64,000 bases of DNA from JAOTVV01 sp041602035. Lineage in GTDB: Bacteria > Gemmatimonadota > Gemmatimonadetes > Gemmatimonadales > GWC2-71-9. The DNA lies in the NCBI GenBank assembly GCA_041602035.1, contig JBFIHA010000003.1, positions 159,803-223,802 of the forward strand, in the 5' to 3' direction. Shown here in pieces: positions 58,256 to 64,000 of the stretch; within the stretch, counting starts at the first letter, position 1; the number at the start of each line of letters is the position of its first letter. Under the pieces are notes generated by a model. It did no database searches. It was not told where the DNA came from and worked only from the letters and a program-made list of their open reading frames with translations. Both the position numbers and the translations under genes were made by a program.

Positions 58256-59791
58256 ATGGCAACTGATTCGGTGTTGCGTCCCGGCGAGCTCAAGGACGTT
58301 CTGCTCAAGGAGATCGAAGCGGCAGACCTTCAGGCGCTCGACACCCAGGAGGTCGGATCGATCTTGGAGGTGAAGGACGGCACGGCGCGGGTCTACGGTC
58401 TCGCGTCGGCGATGGCCGGTGAGATGTTGGAATTCTCGGCCTCCGAGACCGGCGAGACCATCTCGGGACTCGCGCTCAACCTCGAGGAAGACAATATCGG
58501 GTCGGTGATCCTGGGCGATTACCTCAAGCTCAGAGAGGGCGACGAAGTGCGGTGCACCGGCCGTGTGCTGGAGGTGCCGGTCGGCAACGGACTGATCGGC
58601 CGGGTAGTGGACCCGCTCGGCAACCCGGTGGATGGCATGGGACCGATCAAGGCGGAGGCCCGTCGCAAGATCGAGTCGCCGGCACCGGGCATCGTCGCGC
58701 GCCAGCCCGTGAAGGAGCCGCTCCAGACCGGCATCAAGGCCATCGACTCGATGATCCCCATCGGGCGCGGCCAGCGGGAGCTCATCATCGGCGACCGTGG
58801 CACCGGGAAGACGGCCATCGCGCTCGACACGATCATCAATCAGAAGGGCCAGAACGTGATCTGTGTCTACGTTGCCATCGGCCAGAGAAAGTCCACGGTG
58901 GCCGGAGTGGTGGAACACCTGCGGGAGACCGGTGCGATCGAGTACTCGATCGTGGTGGTTGCGGGGGCGGCCGACCCGGCGCCCATGCAGTTCATCGCAC
59001 CGTACGCCGGGTGTGCCATTGCCGAACACTTCATGTACGAGCACAATCGCCACACCCTGTGCGTCTACGACGACCTGTCCAAGCATGCTCAGGCCTATCG
59101 ACAGCTGTCCTTGGTGCTTCGACGCCCCCCAGGGCGTGAGGCGTATCCCGGCGACGTCTTCTACCTCCACTCGCGACTGCTGGAGCGAGCGGCCAAGCTC
59201 TCCGACACGCATGGCGGTGGCTCATTGACCGCGCTGCCGGTGATCGAAACCCAGGCGGGTGACGTGTCGGCCTACATCCCGACCAATGTCATCTCGATCA
59301 CCGATGGCCAGATCTATCTCGAGGGCGACCTGTTCTACGCCAACGTGCGGCCGGCCATCAACGCGGGGATCTCGGTCTCGCGCGTGGGCGGCAACGCCCA
59401 GATCAAGGCGATGAAACAGGTGGCCGGGCGGCTGCGGCTCGAGTACGCCCAGTACCGCGAGCTCGAGGCCTTTGCGCAATTCGGGTCAGAACTGGACCAG
59501 GCCACGCAGCGGCAGCTGGCTCGCGGCCAGCGGATTGTCGAGGTCCTGAAACAGCCGCAGTACCAGCCCATGCCCGTCGCGATACAGATCGCCATCATCT
59601 ACGCGGTCACCAACGGCTATCTCGACGACGTGGCGCCGCGGGACGTGCGTAGGTGGGAAACCGCGTTCCATGAGTTCATGGACGCCACGCACGCCAAGGT
59701 GCTCGAGACGATCCGCACCAAGCGGACCCTCGACGACGCGCTGATCGGGGAGCTGAAGCGCGCCATCGACGAGTTCAAGGCGCTGCAGTAG
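58256..59791 (+). CDS. atpA: ATP synthase F1 subunit alpha
   Basis: The 511-residue subunit has normal length. It shows ELKDVLLKEIEAADLQALDT at the N-terminus, the nucleotide-binding P-loop GDRGTGKTAIALDTI near residue 178, QPVKEPLQTGIKAIDSMIPI, and the conserved EAYPGDVFYLHSRLLERAAK block. It forms the regulatory noncatalytic sites of the F1 hexamer. The gene is first of an alpha-gamma-beta-epsilon cluster. No delta, b, c or a subunit gene precedes it, so the operon is split. The start is ATG 58256 with purine-rich AGAGAG in front. Confidence 0.97.
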   Translation: MATDSVLRPGELKDVLLKEIEAADLQALDTQEVGSILEVKDGTARVYGLASAMAGEMLEFSASETGETISGLALNLEEDNIGSVILGDYLKLREGDEVRCTGRVLEVPVGNGLIGRVVDPLGNPVDGMGPIKAEARRKIESPAPGIVARQPVKEPLQTGIKAIDSMIPIGRGQRELIIGDRGTGKTAIALDTIINQKGQNVICVYVAIGQRKSTVAGVVEHLRETGAIEYSIVVVAGAADPAPMQFIAPYAGCAIAEHFMYEHNRHTLCVYDDLSKHAQAYRQLSLVLRRPPGREAYPGDVFYLHSRLLERAAKLSDTHGGGSLTALPVIETQAGDVSAYIPTNVISITDGQIYLEGDLFYANVRPAINAGISVSRVGGNAQIKAMKQVAGRLRLEYAQYRELEAFAQFGSELDQATQRQLARGQRIVEVLKQPQYQPMPVAIQIAIIYAVTNGYLDDVAPRDVRRWETAFHEFMDATHAKVLETIRTKRTLDDALIGELKRAIDEFKALQ

Positions 59792-59800
59792 GGCGCGGTC

Positions 59801-60664
59801 ATGGCCAAGCCACGCGAGCTCCGACGCCGCATCAAGTCGGTCGAGAACACCCGCCAGATCACGAAGACGATGGAGATGGTGGCCACGTCGCGGCTGAAGC
59901 GTGCGCAAGACCGCGTGGTGGCGGCTCGTCCCTATGCTGAAGTGCTCGCCGAAGTGATCGGGAGCCTGTACGAGCCGGAACTGGCGGAGCGGTTTCCGAT
60001 CCTGCGACAACCAGTCGGCCAGCGTGGGCGGGTCGCGCTGGTGTTCATCACGAGTAACCGGGGATTGTGCGGGGGCTTCAACGCCAACCTGATTCGCGAG
60101 ACGCAGGATCGCACGCTGGACCTCGAGTCCCGGGGCAGCGAGGTGGAACTCCACGGGATCGGGCGCAAGGGAAACGGCTACTTCCGGTACGTCGGCCGGG
60201 AACTCGCGTCGGCGAGGCAGGACATCGGTGATCGTCCTACGTCGGAGCACGCTTCGGACGTGATTCAGCCACTGCTGGAGCGCTTCGAGGGCGGGGAATT
60301 GGACGCGGTCGAAGTCGTGTTCGCGAAGTTCAACAACCCGCTGTCGACGCCTCCCACGCGGCTCACGGTCCTCCCGATCGCGACCCCGAGCGAGCAACAG
60401 CCCGTGAATTATCTCCTTCGCCCCTCAGCGCACGAGATTCTGCGCGTCGTCCTCCCCATGTACATCCAGAACCAAATGTATCGCGCCCTTGTCGAGACCG
60501 CCGCATCGGAACACGGTGCGCGCCGGACCGCAATGAAGAGCGCGACCGACAATGCCGGCGAGATGATCGATTACCTCCGCCGCACGTATAATCGTGCCCG
60601 CCAGGCGCAGATCACGCAGGAGATCGCGGAAATCGTGGGCGGGGCGGAGGCGCTGAAAGGCTAA
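59801..60664 (+). CDS. atpG: ATP synthase F1 subunit gamma
   Basis: The 287-residue subunit is of standard length. The N-terminal helix RRRIKSVENTRQITKTMEMV and the C-terminal helix MKSATDNAGEMIDYLRRTYN are the two strands of the central coiled-coil rotor shaft and are well conserved, as is FITSNRGLCGGFNANL in the middle. It couples rotation of the c-ring to the catalytic beta sites. It lies nine bases after atpA and 11 bases before atpD. Confidence 0.97.
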   Translation: MAKPRELRRRIKSVENTRQITKTMEMVATSRLKRAQDRVVAARPYAEVLAEVIGSLYEPELAERFPILRQPVGQRGRVALVFITSNRGLCGGFNANLIRETQDRTLDLESRGSEVELHGIGRKGNGYFRYVGRELASARQDIGDRPTSEHASDVIQPLLERFEGGELDAVEVVFAKFNNPLSTPPTRLTVLPIATPSEQQPVNYLLRPSAHEILRVVLPMYIQNQMYRALVETAASEHGARRTAMKSATDNAGEMIDYLRRTYNRARQAQITQEIAEIVGGAEALKG

Positions 60665-60675
60665 CGAGGAACCCC

Positions 60676-62094
60676 ATGCCAGAGACGAAACGCATCAACG
60701 TCGGCAAGATCGTGCAGGTAATCGGCCCGGTCATCGACGTGGAATTCGAGCCCGAGGAGTTGCCGGAGCTGTACACGGCGCTTGAGGTCAAACAGGAGAG
60801 CAACGAACGGTCGCTCCGGGTGGTCGCCGAGGTGCAGCAGCACATCGGCCGCAACCAGGTGCGGGCGGTGGCGATGAGTAGCACCGACGGGCTGGTGCGC
60901 GGCATGCCTGCGGTGGATACCGGGCAGCCGATCACCGTACCGGTGGGCGAGGCGGCCCTCGGCAGAATTCTCAACGTGATTGGCGAGCCGGTGGACGAGT
61001 TGGCGCCGATCCCGGATGGCGTGGAGCGATGGCCGATTCATCGCGAGCCCCCGACGTTTACCAGCCTCGAGCCCAAGACCGAGGTATTCGAGACCGGGAT
61101 CAAGGTCATCGATCTCATCGCTCCGTTCGTGAAGGGCGGCAAGATCGGGCTGTTCGGTGGTGCGGGCGTCGGCAAGACCGTGATCATCATGGAGCTGATT
61201 AACAACGTGCAGAAGGGCCACGGTGGCCGGTCGGTGTTCTGCGGCGTGGGCGAACGGACCCGCGAGGGCAACGATCTTTACCTCGAGATGAAGGAAAGTG
61301 GGGTCCTCGAGTCCACGGCGCTCATCTACGGACAGATGAATGAGCCGCCAGGCGCGCGCTTGCGCGTTGGCCTCGCCGGCCTCACGGTCGCCGAGTATTT
61401 CCGGGACCGGGAAGGCCAGGACGTGCTGGTCTTCATCGACAACATCTTCCGGTTCACCCAGGCGGGGTCCGAGGTGTCGGCACTCCTCGGCCGCATGCCG
61501 AGTGCCGTGGGCTACCAGCCCACGTTGGGCACCGAGATGGGGGATCTCCAGGAGCGGATCACGTCCACCAAACGCGGGTCGATCACCTCGGTGCAGGCGA
61601 TCTACGTGCCGGCAGACGACCTGACCGACCCAGCGCCCGCCACCGCGTTCAGCCATCTCGACGCGACGGTCGTGCTGAGCCGTGCACTGACGGAGATCGG
61701 GATCTACCCGGCCGTGGACCCGCTCGACTCCTCGAGCCGGATTCTCGATGCACAGTTCCTCGGCGACCGTCACTATGGGGCGGCCGTGGAAACTCAGCGC
61801 ATCCTCCAGCGGTACAAGGAGCTGCAGGACATCATCGCGATCCTGGGCATGGACGAGCTGTCGGAGGAGGACAAGCTCCTGGTGGGCCGGGCCCGGCGGC
61901 TGCAGCGGCTCTTGTCGCAGCCGTTCCACGTTGCCGAAGCGTTTACCGGCACGCAGGGGCGATATGTCAAGCTGGAGGACACGATCGAGAGCTTCGAGCG
62001 CGTGGTGAAGGGCGAGTTCGACGAGCTCCCGGAGCAGGCGTTCTACATGGTCGGCGGCATCGACGAGGCGGCCGACAAGGCTAAGCGGCTGTAG
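60676..62094 (+). CDS. atpD: ATP synthase F1 subunit beta
   Basis: The 472-residue catalytic subunit has the P-loop GLFGGAGVGKTVIIMELINN near residue 160, the catalytic GERTREGNDLYLEM, Walker B VLVFIDNIFRFTQAGSEVSA, and ITSTKRGSITSVQAIYVPAD. The DELSEED-type lever LGMDELSEEDKLLVGRARRL is intact. All catalytic residues are present. The start ATG follows GAGGAACCCC. It is followed after eight bases by the short epsilon gene. Confidence 0.98.
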   Translation: MPETKRINVGKIVQVIGPVIDVEFEPEELPELYTALEVKQESNERSLRVVAEVQQHIGRNQVRAVAMSSTDGLVRGMPAVDTGQPITVPVGEAALGRILNVIGEPVDELAPIPDGVERWPIHREPPTFTSLEPKTEVFETGIKVIDLIAPFVKGGKIGLFGGAGVGKTVIIMELINNVQKGHGGRSVFCGVGERTREGNDLYLEMKESGVLESTALIYGQMNEPPGARLRVGLAGLTVAEYFRDREGQDVLVFIDNIFRFTQAGSEVSALLGRMPSAVGYQPTLGTEMGDLQERITSTKRGSITSVQAIYVPADDLTDPAPATAFSHLDATVVLSRALTEIGIYPAVDPLDSSSRILDAQFLGDRHYGAAVETQRILQRYKELQDIIAILGMDELSEEDKLLVGRARRLQRLLSQPFHVAEAFTGTQGRYVKLEDTIESFERVVKGEFDELPEQAFYMVGGIDEAADKAKRL

Positions 62095-62102
62095 GTGGGG
62101 TG

Positions 62103-62357
62103 ATGCGAATCACAGTGATTTCGCCGGAACGTGCCATTTATGACGGCGACGCAACGGCGGTTCGGGCGCCGGCCTACGACGGCCTGGTCGGGATCCTGCC
62201 GGGCCACGCGCCATTCGTGACGTTGCTCGGTGAGGGCGTGCTCACCGTCGAGAATGGAGGGGAACGGCACGAGTTCCAGGTGCGGCAGGGGTTCTTGCAG
62301 GTGGTGGAGGGAGTGGTGCGAGTCGTTGCGGAGCACGCCGAGGAGGCGAAACCGTGA
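62103..62357 (+). CDS. atpC: ATP synthase F1 subunit epsilon, short form without C-terminal helices
   Basis: The 84-residue protein begins at ATG 62103 and contains only the beta-sandwich: MRITVISPERAIYDGDATAV, LVGILPGHAPFVTLLGEGVL and FQVRQGFLQVVEGVVRVVAE. The family usually has 130-140 residues, with a C-terminal helical hairpin that can inhibit ATP hydrolysis. That part is absent and the gene stops cleanly. Short epsilon subunits of this size occur in the FCB group (for example Chlorobi). Such an enzyme cannot be inhibited by the epsilon arm. It is the last gene of the atpA-G-D-C cluster. Confidence 0.95.
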   Translation: MRITVISPERAIYDGDATAVRAPAYDGLVGILPGHAPFVTLLGEGVLTVENGGERHEFQVRQGFLQVVEGVVRVVAEHAEEAKP

Positions 62358-62433
62358 TGGTAGGCAGCAGGGTGTCCGCCCCGGGGTCGCCGGCGTCGGA
62401 CCGAAGACAACCTTCTGTGGGAGTGGTAACACG

Positions 62434-63036
62434 ATGAAGCGTGCAGCGATCATGACATTCGGGGCCCTCGTCTTTGGGGCCGGCGCCGCCGCGGCACAGA
62501 GCACTGGCATGCCGTCGTTCTTTGCGCCGTACCGCGCGTTCCAGAGCCACGAGTTCGGTGGGACCTTGAGCTTTCCAGAGGGAGGGGCCACCGGGATCGA
62601 AGGCCAGTACAAGTTCGGGTACAGGACCTGGGACGTGGGGCTCCGCGGCGGGGTTCTGGACGTCGACGCCCCCGCCGACGATGTCGTGCTGCTGGGCGCA
62701 TCCGGCCGGGTCCGCGTTCTGACACACTCAACCGAGTTCCCGTTTGATGGCGCCGTCATCCTCGGTGCCGGCACGCAGGACTTCGACAACCTCATCCTGC
62801 CCGTCGGCCTCTCCCTGGGTCGTCGCGTCAACATCGAGGACTCGTCGGTCAGCATCGTGCCCTACGGCCAGCCCACGCTGTTTTTGGTGTTCGACGACAA
62901 CGACCTGAATGACACAGTCAATTTCGCCCTCGGGCTGGGCGTGGACGTGCGGTTCGGGAACACGTTCGACCTTCGGGCGAGCTTCGGTGTGGGCGACGTC
63001 GAGGGGTTTGCCCTGAGCGTCGTGTGGGTGAGGTAG
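62434..63036 (+). CDS. Outer-membrane beta-barrel-like secreted protein
   Basis: The 200-residue protein starts at ATG 62434 behind GGGAG. A signal peptide (residues 1-22, ending GAAAAQS) is followed by many short amphipathic strands with alternating aromatic and polar residues (GGTLSFPEGGATGIEGQYKF, YRTWDVGLRGGVLDV, VNFALGLGVDVRF) and ends with FALSVVWVR, an aromatic-rich last strand. This is the pattern of small outer-membrane barrels. I cannot name a specific family. It comes 76 bases after atpC, with no terminator seen between them, but has its own binding site and is probably independent. Confidence 0.75.
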   Translation: MKRAAIMTFGALVFGAGAAAAQSTGMPSFFAPYRAFQSHEFGGTLSFPEGGATGIEGQYKFGYRTWDVGLRGGVLDVDAPADDVVLLGASGRVRVLTHSTEFPFDGAVILGAGTQDFDNLILPVGLSLGRRVNIEDSSVSIVPYGQPTLFLVFDDNDLNDTVNFALGLGVDVRFGNTFDLRASFGVGDVEGFALSVVWVR

Positions 63037-63128
63037 CAACGAGACCGTTGTGCATAAACTGTTGCTGTGCAACCGATTAGCTTTTTTGCTGGCCGATCCG
63101 CGTGGCCGGTTGAAGATTGCACCCGGTA

Positions 63129-63156
63129 TTGACTAACTCGGCGGCATTGCTAAGGT
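63129..63156 (+). promoter_or_regulatory. Candidate promoter of the last outer-membrane protein gene
   Basis: TTGACT at 63129-63134 and TAAGGT at 63151-63156 are separated by 16 bases and resemble sigma-70 elements. Transcription would start near 63164 and give a leader of about 77 bases before the ATG at 63241, which itself has AAGGAGAG upstream. Confidence 0.5.
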
Positions 63157-63240
63157 TTATGCGCAATTTGGGTACGGGGCCGGCCGAGAGGCGGTCGGCG
63201 CCGTAAGAGACAACGCCTCTGAACTCTCAAGGAGAGTGAG

Positions 63241-63936
63241 ATGAAGAAGCTGATTGGTGGTATCACGCTCGCGCTCGTTCTGGTCGGCCTCTCGGCCGCC
63301 CCGGCCGCGGCGCAGCTCCACGGGAATGCAGTCTATCCGGCCATGCCGGGAACCGGCGTCACGGTCGCGGCCGACGTCGCGCTCGGTGTGAATGACGACG
63401 CGAAGCTCTCGGGGACGGCCGGTCTGGAGTCACCGATGTTCTTGGGCGGACGGGTGACCCTCGGCTTGCCCATGTTCAGCGTCTGGGCCGGCGCTGGTCC
63501 CACCGGTCTCGGCGTCGACGGCATCGACTCCGAGATCACGTTCGGTGGTGGCGCGGGCTTCCACGTCCTGAATGCGCCCATGATGCCGGTGACCGTGTCC
63601 ATTCAGGCTGGCATCGGCTACCTGAGCGAAACCGGTGCGTCCCTGCTCAACGTGACGGGCGGCCCCCTGGTCGTCATCAACGTCCCGAGCCCCAGCGTCA
63701 GCGTAAAGCCGTGGCTCATGCCGCGGGTGCACCTGTCGCGAGTCAGCATCGACGGCCTGGGCAGTGACTCGGAAGTTGGCTTTGGCGCGTCCGGCGGCCT
63801 CATGGTCACCGCCCCCATGGGTATCGGTGTCCACGCGACGCTCGACTGGTACACGATTGGTGACCCCTCGGTGAAGCCACTGCACGTATCCGGCGGGATC
63901 CACTATAAGATCCAGGTGCCCAGCCTCGGCATGTAA
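63241..63936 (+). CDS. Secreted outer-membrane-type protein
   Basis: The 231-residue protein starts at ATG 63241 after AAGGAGAG, a strong site. The signal peptide (residues 1-25, ending APAAAQL) is followed by a series of short strands rich in G, V and T: MPGTGVTVAADVALGVNDDA, GGRVTLGLPMFSVWAGAGPT, VTVSIQAGIGYLSETGAS and VSGGIHYKIQVPSLGM. Alternating polar and hydrophobic residues suggest a beta-barrel or a beta-sheet surface protein. No family is recognised. It has its own promoter and a terminator, so it forms a single-gene unit at the right end of the window. Confidence 0.75.
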   Translation: MKKLIGGITLALVLVGLSAAPAAAQLHGNAVYPAMPGTGVTVAADVALGVNDDAKLSGTAGLESPMFLGGRVTLGLPMFSVWAGAGPTGLGVDGIDSEITFGGGAGFHVLNAPMMPVTVSIQAGIGYLSETGASLLNVTGGPLVVINVPSPSVSVKPWLMPRVHLSRVSIDGLGSDSEVGFGASGGLMVTAPMGIGVHATLDWYTIGDPSVKPLHVSGGIHYKIQVPSLGM

Positions 63937-63971
63937 GGTTTCTTTCCAGCGAGCGCTGAGGTAGCTTGTCG

Positions 63972-64000
63972 GGGCGCTTCGGGAATTTCCCGAAGCGCCC
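63972..64000 (+). terminator. Terminator hairpin at the window edge
   Basis: GGGCGCTTCGGGAA at 63972-63985 pairs perfectly with TTCCCGAAGCGCCC at 63987-64000. In practice the central bases would open into a small loop. The T-run, if any, lies beyond the window. It follows the last gene by 35 bases. Confidence 0.6.

Noticed and set aside
63050..63120. A small hairpin and T-rich run after the outer-membrane protein at 62434-63036 as a terminator
   Set aside because: GTTGC-TGT-GCAAC is only five base pairs and the T-run begins too far downstream. The evidence is too weak to list it.

Overview
The window is high-GC chromosomal DNA that most resembles the phylum Gemmatimonadota. This assignment is inferred from gene content, not from a search. 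The supporting features are a SusC/SusD pair, two Hanks-type kinases with almost the same GGMATV...KVLRPELA signature, a primary-type sigma-70 of only 295 residues without region 1.1, a short ATP synthase epsilon subunit as in the FCB group, and many secreted or outer-membrane proteins. No transposase, integrase, CRISPR array or rRNA gene is visible, so this looks like stable chromosome and not a mobile island.

Layout. 1-4.5 kb: a truncated PAS protein, a secreted TonB-C-like protein, an SLC12-type transporter and an unknown protein. 4.5-11.3 kb (minus strand): an RND permease, TolC and adaptor efflux set followed by a type II NADH dehydrogenase. 11.4-19 kb: single genes for an enolase-superfamily enzyme, an anchored OB-fold-like protein, a fatty acid desaturase, a Ser/Thr kinase, a lipoprotein and a UbiA prenyltransferase. 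19-34 kb (minus strand): nine tightly packed genes encoding two DUF4159 proteins, three vWA-type proteins (one also carrying a glutamine-amidotransferase-like region), a caspase/legumain-like protein, a giant TPR plus peptidase-MA protein, a MoxR AAA+ ATPase and a DUF4175 coiled-coil membrane protein. This looks like an expanded MoxR-vWA envelope system and is the most interesting locus here.

34-45 kb: mostly plus-strand genes, including an NTF2-like protein, an AI-2E-type permease, a kinase-PEGA-FGE-hydrolase fusion, an ACT-like protein, a PAQR protein, a GAF protein, a cyclase-family lipoprotein, an S9 peptidase and a minimal HEAGH membrane protein. 45-52 kb: SusC, SusD, a strong terminator, a plug-only SusC paralogue, and a ClpP-class (NfeD-like) protein without the expected catalytic serine. 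52-53.1 kb: a seven-tRNA operon (Ala, Gly, fMet, Val, Arg, Pro, Arg) on the minus strand with its own promoter, a terminator and unusual repeat-built hairpin spacers. 53.2-58.1 kb: sigma-70, an MlaE-F-D (MCE) lipid transporter, a NUDIX hydrolase and an AraC-like regulator. 58.2-64 kb: atpA-atpG-atpD-atpC without the Fo or delta genes, followed by two beta-barrel-like outer-membrane proteins.

Much of the coding capacity serves the cell envelope: efflux, TonB/Sus import, MCE lipid transport, the MoxR-vWA operon and outer-membrane barrels. Housekeeping genes (sigma factor, tRNAs, F1-ATPase) lie at the right end. Start codons were chosen from ribosome binding sites and signal peptides. Weak ones are noted in their entries.
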